The notes: generated by a model from the letters alone, not told the origin. DNA of 33,040 bases from Phocaeicola intestinalis (GCF_014837065.1 NZ_JACSPP010000045.1:1-33040), one strand, 5' to 3'; shown: positions 24,123 to 32,969, counted from the stretch's first letter. Program-made: numbers and translations.

Positions 24123-25796
24123 ATGGAAGGATTATTCGTCAGAAAAAGCATAGATGCCCTGCAGGAAGAAGCCGGGCAGACAGGAAATAAGACCCTGAAA
24201 CGGGTATTGGGACCGGTCAGTCTGGTGGCTTTGGGGGTAGGCGTGATTATCGGAGCCGGGCTGTTTTCTATTACAGGGACAGTGGCTTCGGAATATACGG
24301 GACCTGCTATTACGCTTTCGTTTATCATAGCTGCGATAGGATGCTGTTTTGCCGGGCTTTGTTATGCCGAATTTGCCTCAATGATTCCGGTGGCAGGTAG
24401 TGCTTATACTTATTCGTATGCCACTATGGGAGAACTGATAGCTTGGATTATCGGATGGGACCTGGTGTTGGAATATACTGTGGCTGCTACTACGGTCAGT
24501 ATCAGTTGGAGCCGTTATCTGGTGGTCTTTCTGCAAGGAGCAGGCATTGATTTGCCCCATACATTGACTGCTTGTCCGTGGGATGGGGGCATAGTCAATA
24601 TACCTGCCATGGTGATTGTGGTATTGATGAGCCTTATTCTGATGCGAGGGACGGCGGGCAGTTCGTTTTTCAACGGATTGATTGTATTTTTGAAAATCAG
24701 TGTGATTCTGGTTTTTGTCATTTTGGGTTGGAAGTTCATTCAGGCAGATAATTATGTGCCATACATACCTGAAAATACCGGAAAACTGGGTGAGTTCGGA
24801 TGGTCGGGTATTTTGCGGGGGGCAGCCATTGTGTTCTTTGCTTTCCTGGGATTCGACGCGGTAAGTACTGCGGCACAAGAAACGAAGAATCCCAAGCGCG
24901 ATATGCCTATTGGTATTCTGGTATCTTTGCTCGTCTGTACGATATTGTACATTCTTTTTGCCCATGTGATGACGGGGGTAGCTCATTATACAGATTTCAA
25001 AGGTCAGGAAGGCATCGCTCCGGTAGCTGTGGCTATCGAGCAGATGGGATATGCCAATGCGCAGGGGGTGATAATGCCTGCTTACCCGTGGCTGAATAAG
25101 GCAATTGTACTTGCCATTCTTTTTGGTTATTGTTCGGTGATTATGGTTACTTTACTTGGTCAGAGCCGTGTGTTTCTCAGTATGAGCCGCGATGGTTTGT
25201 TGCCTCCTTTTTTTTCTCGTATCAATACACGTTTCCGTACACCGGTACATAGTAATTTCCTGTTTATGGTAGTGGTAAGCTTGCTTGCCGGTTTTGTTCC
25301 TGCCCAAGTGGCAGGCGAAATGACCAGTATCGGTACCTTGCTTGCTTTTACATTGGTTTGTGCTGCTGTGCTGATTGTGCGTAAGACGATGCCTGATGTG
25401 CATCGTGCATTCAAGACGCCGTGGGTTCCTTTTGTGCCCATTATGGGTATCCTTACCTGTTTGTGTATGATGTGTTTTCTACCGGCCGACACGTGGATTC
25501 GGTTGGTTCTTTGGATGTTGATAGGATTGGATATCTATGTCAGTTATGGAAGAAAACACAGTAAACTGGAACCAGGAAGGGTTTATCGTAAAGGCGATAC
25601 GGTATTGAATATCTTAGGACTGGTGCTGGCTGTGCTGAGTGTAATTACTGGTTTATGGCACCAGCAGACTGTAGGTTGGGAAGCCGACAAGACTTTGCTG
25701 GTCATTTCTTTTGTCTTTGCTTTTACCCATTGTGCTTATTATATGTGGCGGCTTTGGCATCAGGCAAGCGACTTGAAGCGGGCTCCGAAGTCATAA
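24123..25796 (+). CDS. APC family amino acid permease
   Basis: This 557-residue inner-membrane protein has about 12 to 14 hydrophobic helices and the APC/cationic amino acid transporter pattern. The first helix holds the broken GVGVIIGAGLFSITG motif (about residues 39-53), where the substrate amino group binds. The segment FFAFLGFDAVSTAAQETKNP (about 240-259) is the classical helix 6 plus loop signature with its conserved Phe-Asp and Glu. A cytoplasmic N-terminus of about 30 residues precedes helix 1. Length is at the long end, as in CAT/YfnA-type permeases. The substrate is not clear; amino acid uptake or exchange is expected. It lies after queH and 96 bases before cysQ; I see no functional tie to the sulfonation genes. 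Confidence 0.9.
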   Translation: MEGLFVRKSIDALQEEAGQTGNKTLKRVLGPVSLVALGVGVIIGAGLFSITGTVASEYTGPAITLSFIIAAIGCCFAGLCYAEFASMIPVAGSAYTYSYATMGELIAWIIGWDLVLEYTVAATTVSISWSRYLVVFLQGAGIDLPHTLTACPWDGGIVNIPAMVIVVLMSLILMRGTAGSSFFNGLIVFLKISVILVFVILGWKFIQADNYVPYIPENTGKLGEFGWSGILRGAAIVFFAFLGFDAVSTAAQETKNPKRDMPIGILVSLLVCTILYILFAHVMTGVAHYTDFKGQEGIAPVAVAIEQMGYANAQGVIMPAYPWLNKAIVLAILFGYCSVIMVTLLGQSRVFLSMSRDGLLPPFFSRINTRFRTPVHSNFLFMVVVSLLAGFVPAQVAGEMTSIGTLLAFTLVCAAVLIVRKTMPDVHRAFKTPWVPFVPIMGILTCLCMMCFLPADTWIRLVLWMLIGLDIYVSYGRKHSKLEPGRVYRKGDTVLNILGLVLAVLSVITGLWHQQTVGWEADKTLLVISFVFAFTHCAYYMWRLWHQASDLKRAPKS

Positions 25797-25852
25797 AAGA
25801 AGTTATAATGTAAGTACGCGGACAGAAAAAATGAAATATCAACCAATATAAT

Positions 25853-25900
25853 ATGGATAAAAAGCCGTTATTTTACGGCAATTTAAGACAATATGGATAA
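25853..25900 (+). other. Possible 15-codon upstream ORF overlapping the cysQ start
   Basis: ATGGATAAAAAG at 25853 repeats the beginning of cysQ (ATGGATAAAAAC at 25893). The frame codes MDKKPLFYGNLRQYG and stops at a TAA lying inside the cysQ start (ATGGATAA), an 8-base overlap. A small hairpin, GCCGT / ACGGC at 25864-25879, sits within it. It may be a leader for translational coupling or simply a short duplication. It has no cysteine or methionine run. Confidence 0.3.
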
Positions 25901-26720
25901 AAACAGACTATTTGTAGCCATACAGGCATCTTTGAAAGCCGGGGCTGCTATTATGGAAGTATATACCGACCCGAACGCAGATTTCGAGGTGGAACGGAAA
26001 GCTGACAATTCGCCTTTGACGATAGCCGACCGCAAGTCGCATCAGATTATTGTGCAGGAATTGTCGGCATTGCCTTATCCTGTGTTGAGCGAGGAAGGTA
26101 AAGAAATACCTGTTGCCGAGCGAAGAGGCTGGAATGAATTGTGGGTGGTAGATCCTTTGGACGGTACCAAAGAGTTTATCAAGCGTAATGGAGAATTTAC
26201 GGTAAATATTGCTTTTGTGAAAGACGGACGTCCTGAGGCTGGAGTGATATATATACCGGTCAGGGAAGAGCTGTATTTTGCTGATGAGGTTTTGGGGGCT
26301 TATAAACTGGAACACGTTGCCCGTTTGAATCCAGAGGATACACTAGAGAGCCTGATAGGACGTGCACAACGTTTGCCTTACCCGGATGGGCGGACATACG
26401 GTACATTTGTTGTCGTGGCTTCGCGTTCGCATCTCAATGCTGAAACCGAGCATTTTATCGATGAAATGAAAAAGAAATATACCGAAGTACAAACCGTGTC
26501 GAAAGGAAGCTCGTTGAAACTTTGCCTCATAGCCGAAGGTAAAGCAGATGTCTATCCCCGATTTGCACCTACAATGGAATGGGATACAGCAGCCGGACAC
26601 GCTATTGTACGTGCAGCAGGAGGTGAAGTGTATCAGGCTGAGACAAATCTTCCCCTTCGGTATAATAAAGAAGATTTGTTGAATCCGTGGTTTATCGCTT
26701 ATCCTTGTATTGGTCGTTAA
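25893..26720 (+). CDS. cysQ: 3'(2'),5'-bisphosphate nucleotidase CysQ (PAP phosphatase)
   Basis: This 275-residue cytoplasmic enzyme belongs to the inositol-monophosphatase-like fold. The metal-binding motifs are complete: Glu-Glu in LSEEGKEIP (67-68), DPLDGTKEF (Asp87, Asp90, residues 87-95), and EWDTAAGHAIV with Asp231. It removes the 3'-phosphate from PAP, the by-product of sulfotransferases and PAPS reductase, which otherwise inhibits them and RNases. Placing it first in a cluster with APS kinase, ATP sulfurylase and a sulfotransferase points to PAP recycling for sulfonation. I see no good promoter before it, so it could be read with the permease upstream. The start is at the second copy of a duplicated ATGGATAAAAA. 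Confidence 0.93.
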   Translation: MDKNRLFVAIQASLKAGAAIMEVYTDPNADFEVERKADNSPLTIADRKSHQIIVQELSALPYPVLSEEGKEIPVAERRGWNELWVVDPLDGTKEFIKRNGEFTVNIAFVKDGRPEAGVIYIPVREELYFADEVLGAYKLEHVARLNPEDTLESLIGRAQRLPYPDGRTYGTFVVVASRSHLNAETEHFIDEMKKKYTEVQTVSKGSSLKLCLIAEGKADVYPRFAPTMEWDTAAGHAIVRAAGGEVYQAETNLPLRYNKEDLLNPWFIAYPCIGR

Positions 26721-26722
26721 AC

Positions 26723-26790
26723 GGAGTTATATTTGGAAGCCGAACGGAATTATATTGGAAGTTAAAGGGAACTATGTGGAAAATTAAAGG
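26723..26790. repeat. Three degenerate 22-23 bp tandem repeats after cysQ
   Basis: Units starting at 26723, 26746 and 26768 share the pattern GGARYTATRTTGGAAG with small indels, followed by an A-rich tail. They fill most of the gap between cysQ and the SLC13 permease gene. No hairpin or promoter box is seen in them. Confidence 0.5.
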
Positions 26791-26886
26791 GGAGTCGGAT
26801 ATCAGTCACTCTGAAGTATTGGTCTTTTGTTGCTTCTGATTCCGGCGAGACATGACTTCTGAATTAAAAATAAACTTTTCAAGACT

Positions 26887-28455
26887 ATGAATTTTGAAAT
26901 ACTTTTTGTGTTGCTGGGGCTGATAGGGATGCTCGTTGCGCTTATCTTGGATAAAATGCGTCCGGGCATTGTACTGTTGTCATTGGTCGTGGTGTTTATG
27001 GCGGCAGGTATTATCACTCCCAAACAGATGGTTGCCGGATTTAGCAATCGTGGCATGATAACGGTAGCTTTGTTGTTTCTGGTGAGTGAAGGTGTGCGCC
27101 AAAGTGGTGCACTTGCCACGGTCATTAAGAAATTGTTGCCCGAACGGAAAATGTCGGTAATGCAGGCACAGTTGCGTCTGTTGCCTGTTGTTAGTGCTTT
27201 TTCGGCTTTCCTTAACAATACTCCAGTAGTGGTTATCTTTGCACCTATTGTGAAAAACTGGGCAAAAAAAGTTGGGCTATCGTGTACCAAGTTCCTCATT
27301 CCTTTGTCGTATGCTACGATTTTGGGTGGGTTGTGTACACTTATCGGAACATCTACCAATCTGGTGGTTCACGGTATGATGATTGACCGTGGTTTGCCGG
27401 GGTTGAAGATGTTCGATCTTGCCTATATTGGCATTCCCATCACAATAGCCGGACTTCTTTTCATTTTGTTTACTTCGAAGAAACTGCTTCCAGCCGAACG
27501 GCCCGATAATTTTGAGGAAGAAGAGGCAGATGCGGCGGAAGTGAAAGGACAGCATATAGTAGAAGTGGTGTTGGCATCACGTTTTCCTGGTTTGAAGCGC
27601 AAGTTGAAGAATTTTGATTTTAAACGTCGTTATGGGGCTGATATCAAGGAAATACGCCAGGGAGGCCAGGTTATCACCAAGAACTTGGGTGAAGTGAGGT
27701 TGCAGGAAGGTGACACACTGGTATTGCTTGCTGATGATGAGTTTACCAAGGCGTGGGGAGATTCTTCCGTTTTCCTGATGATGACTAATGGGCAGGAGAT
27801 ACCTTCGCGTCCGATGCCTGGGTGGAAGAAATGGACGGCATTGGCGCTTTTGCTGATTATGATTATCGGTGCTACTATCGGTGAGCTTCCTTATTTTCAG
27901 GAACGTTTTCCCGGTGTGAAGATGGACATGTTTTTCTTTGCATCGGTTACGGCTGTGGTGATGGCTTGGCTTAAGATATTTCCTCCGAAAAAATATACTA
28001 AATATATCAGTTGGGACATACTTATCACCATAGCTTGTGCCTTTGCTATCAGTGCGGCGATGGAAGAATCCGGACTGGCGGCGTTGATAGCCAATTTTAT
28101 TAAAGATGTGTCTGGTTCGTTGGGAGCTTGGGGAGCTTTGGCGTTGCTTTATTTTGTCACACTGGTTATTACCGAACTGGTAACGAACAATGCTGCAGCA
28201 GCACTTGCCTTTCCGCTTGCGCTGGAAACGGCTGCAGAATTCAACGTAGATCCGATGCCTTTCTTCATCGCTATCTGCATTGCTGCATCGGCAGGTTTTG
28301 CTACCCCCATCGGTTATCAGACTAACTTGATTGTGCAGGGAGCCGGTAATTATCGGTTTACCGATTTCTTGAAGATTGGTCTTCCGATGGATTTGATTGT
28401 GATGATTTTATCGGTAGGTCTTATCCCGCTGATATGGCCTTTTGTACAAGTGTGA
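26887..28455 (+). CDS. SLC13/DASS-type permease with RCK_C domain (probable sulfate importer)
   Basis: This 522-residue membrane protein has two clusters of hydrophobic helices around a soluble insert. The first cluster has the re-entrant hairpin SAFLNNTPVVVIFAPIVKNW (about residues 99-118). The second has the matching TELVTNNAAAALAFPLAL (about 429-446) with the paired Asn-Asn/Thr motifs of the divalent-anion/sodium symporter family. The insert (about 218-300; VRLQEGDTLVLLADDEF) is a TrkA-C/RCK_C domain, as in bacterial sulfate permeases of this group; I see one copy where many relatives have two. Family substrates are dicarboxylates or sulfate. Its place between cysQ and cysC makes sulfate uptake the best guess. 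It starts 166 bases after cysQ. Confidence 0.85.
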   Translation: MNFEILFVLLGLIGMLVALILDKMRPGIVLLSLVVVFMAAGIITPKQMVAGFSNRGMITVALLFLVSEGVRQSGALATVIKKLLPERKMSVMQAQLRLLPVVSAFSAFLNNTPVVVIFAPIVKNWAKKVGLSCTKFLIPLSYATILGGLCTLIGTSTNLVVHGMMIDRGLPGLKMFDLAYIGIPITIAGLLFILFTSKKLLPAERPDNFEEEEADAAEVKGQHIVEVVLASRFPGLKRKLKNFDFKRRYGADIKEIRQGGQVITKNLGEVRLQEGDTLVLLADDEFTKAWGDSSVFLMMTNGQEIPSRPMPGWKKWTALALLLIMIIGATIGELPYFQERFPGVKMDMFFFASVTAVVMAWLKIFPPKKYTKYISWDILITIACAFAISAAMEESGLAALIANFIKDVSGSLGAWGALALLYFVTLVITELVTNNAAAALAFPLALETAAEFNVDPMPFFIAICIAASAGFATPIGYQTNLIVQGAGNYRFTDFLKIGLPMDLIVMILSVGLIPLIWPFVQV

Positions 28456-28502
28456 TTTTCAATGCGGACGAAAGAGATGCGGAAACGTTATATCCGAAGG
28501 GC

Positions 28503-28532
28503 TTGTCTTTCAGATAAATCTGCATATCTTTA
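28503..28532 (+). promoter_or_regulatory. Candidate promoter for cysC-cysD-cysN-sulfotransferase
   Basis: TTG at 28503-28505, a 19 bp spacer and TATCTTTA at 28525-28532 fit the Bacteroides pattern with one mismatch in the -7 box. Transcription would begin near 28539, about 32 bases before the cysC ATG. Confidence 0.35.
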
Positions 28533-28570
28533 ATGTCCGGCTATATAGATAGTAAACAGAAAGATAATAA

Positions 28571-29179
28571 ATGAACAACATTTATCCTATATTCGACAAG
28601 ATGCTGTCCCGTGCTGACAAGGAGAAACTGCTGGGGCAACGTGGATTGATGATTTGGTTTACCGGACTGAGTGGGTCGGGTAAGAGTACTCTTGCCATTG
28701 CGCTTGAACGTGAACTGCAACAACGAGGATTGCTTTGCCGCATCCTTGATGGGGACAATATCCGGAGTGGAATCAACAATAATTTGGGCTTTTCGCCAGA
28801 AGACAGGGTAGAGAATATCCGTCGCATAGCCGAAGTTGGCAAGTTGTTTGTTGATACAGGTATTATTACCATTGCCGCATTTATCAGTCCGAACAATGAA
28901 CTTCGTGAAATGGCAGCACATATCATTGGTGCGGATGATTTTGTGGAAGTTTATGTCAGTACGCCGATAGAAGAATGCGAGCGGCGTGATGTGAAAGGCT
29001 TGTATGCCAAGGCACGTCGTGGGGAAATCAAGGAGTTTACAGGGGTTTCGGCTCCGTTTGAAGCACCTCAACATCCGGCACTTTCGCTCGATACTTCGAA
29101 GTTTTCGCTCGAAGAATCAGTGAACCAGCTCCTGCACTTGATTTTGCCCAAAGTGTCCGCCCCTCTGAGTAAGGAATGA
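28571..29179 (+). CDS. cysC: Adenylylsulfate kinase CysC
   Basis: This 202-residue cytoplasmic kinase phosphorylates APS to PAPS, the universal sulfuryl donor. The P-loop GLSGSGKST (32-40) and the APS-binding run DGDNIRSGINNNLGFSPEDR (60-79) are clear, followed by ENIRRIAEVGKLFVDTG and FISPNNELREMA. Known APS kinases have DGDNxRxGLNxDLGFS, so active-site residues are kept. KEFTGVSAPFEAP near residue 155 is the lid region. It is a stand-alone enzyme, not fused to CysN. It lies 28 bases upstream of cysD and about 115 after the permease gene, with a possible promoter between. It supplies the sulfotransferase at the end of the cluster. Confidence 0.95.
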   Translation: MNNIYPIFDKMLSRADKEKLLGQRGLMIWFTGLSGSGKSTLAIALERELQQRGLLCRILDGDNIRSGINNNLGFSPEDRVENIRRIAEVGKLFVDTGIITIAAFISPNNELREMAAHIIGADDFVEVYVSTPIEECERRDVKGLYAKARRGEIKEFTGVSAPFEAPQHPALSLDTSKFSLEESVNQLLHLILPKVSAPLSKE

Positions 29180-29207
29180 AAAAAAGAAAAAGCAAACATT
29201 ATAAATT

Positions 29208-30119
29208 ATGCAAGAAGAATACAACTTGAGCCACTTGAAAGAACTCGAAGCCGAGTCTATTCATATCATTCGTGAGGTGGCTTCCGAATTTGAAAACCCG
29301 GTGATGCTGTACAGTATCGGAAAAGATTCGTCGGTAATGGTGCGCCTTGCCGAAAAAGCCTTTGCTCCGGGCAAAGCGCCCTTTCCATTGATGCACATTG
29401 ATTCGAAATGGAAATTTAAGGAAATGCTTCAGTTTCGTGATACATATGCCAAAGAACACGGCTGGAAACTTATTGTGGAAAGTAATATGGAAGCATTCCG
29501 TGCCGGAGTAGGTCCCTTTACTCACGGAAGTAAGGTACATACAGACTTGATGAAGACGCAAGCGTTGCTTCACGCTCTTGATAAATATAAGTTTGATGCT
29601 GCTTTCGGAGGAGCACGCCGTGATGAGGAAAAATCACGTGCCAAGGAACGCATCTTCTCTTTCCGTAACGAATTCCATCAGTGGGATCCCAAGAACCAGC
29701 GTCCCGAACTGTGGGACATCTACAATACTCGTATCCGTAAAGGGGAAAGCATCCGGGTCTTTCCTTTGAGCAACTGGACAGAACTGGATATCTGGCAATA
29801 TATCCGTTTGGAAAAGATACCTATTGTGCCTTTGTATTTCGCCAAGGAACGTCCGGTAGTAAATATTGACGGGCAGCTTATTATGCCTGATGATGACCGT
29901 CTGCCCGAGAAATACCGCGATAAGATTGAAATGCGGAAAATCCGTTTCCGTACTTTGGGGTGCTGGCCGCTTACAGGGGCTATTGAAAGCGATGCCGATA
30001 CCATAGAGAAGATTGTGGAGGAAATGATGACCACCACCAAGAGCGAACGCACAACCCGTGTTATAGACTTCGACCAGGACGCAAGTATGGAAGAGAAGAA
30101 ACGGGAAGGATACTTTTAA
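29208..30119 (+). CDS. cysD: Sulfate adenylyltransferase small subunit CysD
   Basis: This 303-residue protein is the catalytic subunit of the heterodimeric ATP sulfurylase, which forms APS from ATP and sulfate. The PP-loop is seen as [18 protein letters not shown] (35-52), then [14 protein letters not shown]. The segment [20 protein letters not shown] (about 130-149) and the C-terminal [15 protein letters not shown] (about 246-260) are family signatures. The last 40 residues carry the usual [24 protein letters not shown] tail (shown here in part), which ends the protein where its relatives end. It needs CysN, coded 111 bases downstream past a long AT-rich inverted repeat. Confidence 0.96.
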   Translation: MQEEYNLSHLKELEAESIHIIREVASEFENPVMLYSIGKDSSVMVRLAEKAFAPGKAPFPLMHIDSKWKFKEMLQFRDTYAKEHGWKLIVESNMEAFRAGVGPFTHGSKVHTDLMKTQALLHALDKYKFDAAFGGARRDEEKSRAKERIFSFRNEFHQWDPKNQRPELWDIYNTRIRKGESIRVFPLSNWTELDIWQYIRLEKIPIVPLYFAKERPVVNIDGQLIMPDDDRLPEKYRDKIEMRKIRFRTLGCWPLTGAIESDADTIEKIVEEMMTTTKSERTTRVIDFDQDASMEEKKREGYF

Positions 30120-30120
30120 A

Positions 30121-30222
30121 TGAATAATTAATAATGAATAATTAATAACGATTCCTACATTCGTTTGTTGTTCATTACCTATTCATGTACCGTTATTAAC
30201 TATTAATTGTTAATTATTAATT
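30121..30222. repeat. AT-rich inverted repeat between cysD and cysN
   Basis: Arms at 30121-30150 and 30191-30222 pair imperfectly (the arms are built of AATTAATAA and GTTAATTATTAATT-like repeats) around a 40-base loop with little structure. The gap codes for nothing. The right arm ends 8 bases before the cysN start codon, so folding could affect initiation or RNA stability. Confidence 0.6.
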
Positions 30223-30230
30223 GAAGAAAA

Positions 30231-31736
30231 ATGGAAGAAATAGATAAAACCAAATCAGGAAACCCGATGGAAGGCGAAGCCAGAGGCCGTATGTCAATTG
30301 AAGAGTTTCTGAAAAAAGATGAGGAGAAAGACCTGTTAAGGTTCCTTACTGCCGGTTCGGTAGACGATGGAAAGTCTACTCTTATCGGACGCTTGCTTTT
30401 CGATAGCAAGAAGATTTACGAAGACCAGCTTGTGGCATTGGAACGCGACAGCAAACGTGTGGGGAATGCCGGTGAGCACATTGATTATGCTTTGTTGCTC
30501 GACGGGTTGAAAGCAGAACGCGAGCAGGGGATTACCATTGATGTTGCTTACCGCTATTTCTCTACCAACAACCGTAAATTTATCATTGCCGACACTCCGG
30601 GGCACGAGCAATACACGCGCAATATGATTACCGGAGGCTCTACCGCTAATCTGGCGGTTATTCTTGTTGATGCACGTGCCGGAGTCATTACCCAAACCCG
30701 CCGCCACTCTTATCTTGTTTCCTTATTAGGCATCAAACACGTGGTATTGGCGGTGAACAAGATGGATCTTGTAGATTTTTCGGAAGAAATATTTGATAAA
30801 ATAGTGGCGGATTATAAAGCATTCATCGCTCCATTGGGTGTGCCTGATGTGACTTGTATTCCACTTTCGGCACTTGATGGAGATAATGTGGTCGAAAAAT
30901 CGGCACGTACTCCGTGGTACGCAGGTCCTTCCTTGTTGGAATATCTTGAAACCGTGCACATTGGTAACGACCATAATTTGAAAGATTTCCGTTATCCTGT
31001 GCAATACGTCTTGCGTCCTAATCTCGATTTCCGCGGATTTTCATCCAAAGTGGCTTCGGGCATCGTGCGCAAAGGAGATGAAGTGATGGCATTGCCTTCG
31101 GGGAAGAAAACCCGTGTAAAGGCAATCTATGCTTCTGATGGAGAATGCGATTATGCTTATCCGCCTATGTCGGTCACTCTGACCTTGGAGGACGAAATAG
31201 ATGTGTCACGTGGCGAAATGCTGGTGCATCCTGACAATATGCCGTTGGTAGGACGTAACTTTGAGGCGATGCTTGTCTGGATGGACGAAGAAAAGATGGA
31301 TATGGAAAAATCGTTCTTCCTGAAACAAACTACCAATACCAGCCGCACACGCATTGATAGTATCAAGTACAAGGTGGATGTCAACACGATGGAACACCTT
31401 TCAATTGAAAATGGACAGTTGACAAAAGAAACACTGCCTTTGGAGCTGAACCAGATAGCTCACGTGGTGTTCACGTCATCGAAAGAGCTTTTCTTCGACC
31501 CTTATGCCTGCAATAAGGCGACGGGGGCGTTCATTCTTATCGATCCGATAACCAACAATACCAGTGCAGCTGGCATGATTATCGGCAAGGTAGACGACAA
31601 GGACATGCATACTACGATGGAAATTCCAGTACTTGACCTGCCTAAGTTAGGGATTGCTCCCGAACACTATGATGCCATCGAAACCATTGCAAAAGAATTG
31701 GAACGCCGTGGATACGCAATAGAGATAAAGAAATAA
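30231..31736 (+). CDS. cysN: Sulfate adenylyltransferase large subunit CysN (GTPase)
   Basis: This 501-residue GTPase is the regulatory subunit that drives APS formation by CysD. The elongation-factor-like G motifs are present: GSVDDGKST (42-50), DTPGHEQY (121-128) and NKMDL (176-180). Beta-barrel domains 2 and 3 follow (about 250-340 and 345-450), with [20 protein letters not shown] and the C-terminal [13 protein letters not shown]. There is no C-terminal CysC fusion, consistent with the separate cysC. The N-terminus is about 20 residues longer than the core (a later Met at 21, [18 protein letters not shown], is an alternative start), but the first ATG follows GAAGAAAA. The gene sits in the operon between two inverted repeats. 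Confidence 0.96.
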   Translation: MEEIDKTKSGNPMEGEARGRMSIEEFLKKDEEKDLLRFLTAGSVDDGKSTLIGRLLFDSKKIYEDQLVALERDSKRVGNAGEHIDYALLLDGLKAEREQGITIDVAYRYFSTNNRKFIIADTPGHEQYTRNMITGGSTANLAVILVDARAGVITQTRRHSYLVSLLGIKHVVLAVNKMDLVDFSEEIFDKIVADYKAFIAPLGVPDVTCIPLSALDGDNVVEKSARTPWYAGPSLLEYLETVHIGNDHNLKDFRYPVQYVLRPNLDFRGFSSKVASGIVRKGDEVMALPSGKKTRVKAIYASDGECDYAYPPMSVTLTLEDEIDVSRGEMLVHPDNMPLVGRNFEAMLVWMDEEKMDMEKSFFLKQTTNTSRTRIDSIKYKVDVNTMEHLSIENGQLTKETLPLELNQIAHVVFTSSKELFFDPYACNKATGAFILIDPITNNTSAAGMIIGKVDDKDMHTTMEIPVLDLPKLGIAPEHYDAIETIAKELERRGYAIEIKK

Positions 31737-31742
31737 GTTTTT

Positions 31743-31821
31743 AATGAAGAATGAAGAATTAAGAATGAAGAATTTTGACTGGTTCACATCATTCTTAGTT
31801 CTTCATTCTTAATTCTTCATT
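31743..31821. repeat. Perfect 22 bp-arm inverted repeat between cysN and the sulfotransferase gene
   Basis: Bases 31751-31772 and 31799-31820 are exact reverse complements over 22 bases, made of repeats of GAAGAAT and GAATGAAG, with a 26-base loop. The left arm starts 15 bases after the CysN stop. The right arm ends 7 bases before the sulfotransferase ATG. A stem this close to the start codon could mask initiation or protect the upstream mRNA. Confidence 0.85.
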
Positions 31822-31827
31822 TACAAT

Positions 31828-32934
31828 ATGGGCTTATTAGAATTTAGCAAATTGCCGGTTAACACCTTGGTAGGTGCCGACTGGAAGACATTCAACGAAA
31901 TAACCAAAGGGCGTGCCATCGGTTCTGCTTATCGGGGAAAGTTCCGTCTGACAAAAGCAGTGTGCCGTCTGCTTTCTGTATTGAAACCCTTGCAGGATAA
32001 GAAGTATGCAAGCCTCCTGGCACAGAAGCCGCTCGAACATGATCCGGTATTCATTTTAGGGCACTGGCGCAGCGGAACCACCTTTATGCACAATGTTTTT
32101 TCATGTGACAAACATTTTGGTTATAACACTACCTACCAAACCGTATTCCCGCATCTGATGATGTGGGGGCAACCTTTCTTTAAGAAAAACATGAGCTGGC
32201 TAATGCCTGACAAGCGTCCTACCGATAACATGGAGCTTGCCGTTGACCTGCCTCAGGAGGAAGAGTTCGCCCTTACTAATATGATGCCTTATACGTATTA
32301 TAACTTTTGGTTCCTGCCCAAGCACATGCAAGAGTATGCCGATAAGTATTTGCTTTTCGAAGATGTCACGGATGCTGAGTTGAAAGTGTTTGAGGAAACT
32401 TTTACCAAGCTTATCAAAATTTCGCTCTGGAACACTGGAGGCACCCAGTTTCTCAGTAAGAATCCCCCTCACACAGGCCGCGTGAAGGAATTGGTGAAGA
32501 TGTTTCCCAATGCCAAGTTTATCTATTTAATGCGTAATCCGTATACGGTATTCGAGTCTACCCGGAGTTTCTTCACCAATACCATCAAACCTCTCCAACT
32601 TCAAGACATCAGTCCTGAAGAGTTGCAGCAGAACATCCTCACGGTGTACGACAAGCTCTATCACAAATATGAGGCTGACAAGCATTTCATTCCTGAGGGC
32701 AACCTGGTAGAGGTGCGTTTCGAGGATTATGAAAAGAACGCGTTCGACCTGACGCAGGAAATCTATCAGAAACTTTCTCTTCCTGGATTCGAAGAAGCAC
32801 GTCCTGCCATTGAGGCATACGTCAACAAGAAGAAAGGCTATAAGAAGAACAAATACCAGTATAAGCCGGAAACAGTAGAGCTGGTGGAAAAGCACTGGGG
32901 ATTTGCTCTTGATGAATGGGGATACAAGATCTGA
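31828..32934 (+). CDS. PAPS-dependent sulfotransferase (BT_0416-like; steroid/sterol sulfotransferase candidate)
   Basis: This 368-residue protein is a cytosolic-type sulfotransferase. The 5'-phosphosulfate loop is HWRSGTTFMHN (79-89) in ILGHWRSGTT, and the 3'-phosphate site is LMRNPYTVFESTRSFF (234-249; Arg236, Ser244). The segment FLSKNPPHTGRVKEL (about 208-222) and RFEDYEKN near 290 also fit the family (PF13469-like). It transfers the sulfuryl group of PAPS to an alcohol or amine. From memory, the homologous cluster of B. thetaiotaomicron (around BT_0412-BT_0416) sulfonates cholesterol and other steroids, so that is my lead hypothesis; lipid or sugar acceptors remain possible. There is no signal peptide, so it acts inside the cell. 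It lies at the end of the operon, 91 bases after CysN, with no clear terminator before the repeat at 32970. Confidence 0.9.
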   Translation: MGLLEFSKLPVNTLVGADWKTFNEITKGRAIGSAYRGKFRLTKAVCRLLSVLKPLQDKKYASLLAQKPLEHDPVFILGHWRSGTTFMHNVFSCDKHFGYNTTYQTVFPHLMMWGQPFFKKNMSWLMPDKRPTDNMELAVDLPQEEEFALTNMMPYTYYNFWFLPKHMQEYADKYLLFEDVTDAELKVFEETFTKLIKISLWNTGGTQFLSKNPPHTGRVKELVKMFPNAKFIYLMRNPYTVFESTRSFFTNTIKPLQLQDISPEELQQNILTVYDKLYHKYEADKHFIPEGNLVEVRFEDYEKNAFDLTQEIYQKLSLPGFEEARPAIEAYVNKKKGYKKNKYQYKPETVELVEKHWGFALDEWGYKI

Positions 32935-32969
32935 TTTATACAAAATAGGGATTAAGAAGCAGTTTCTTA

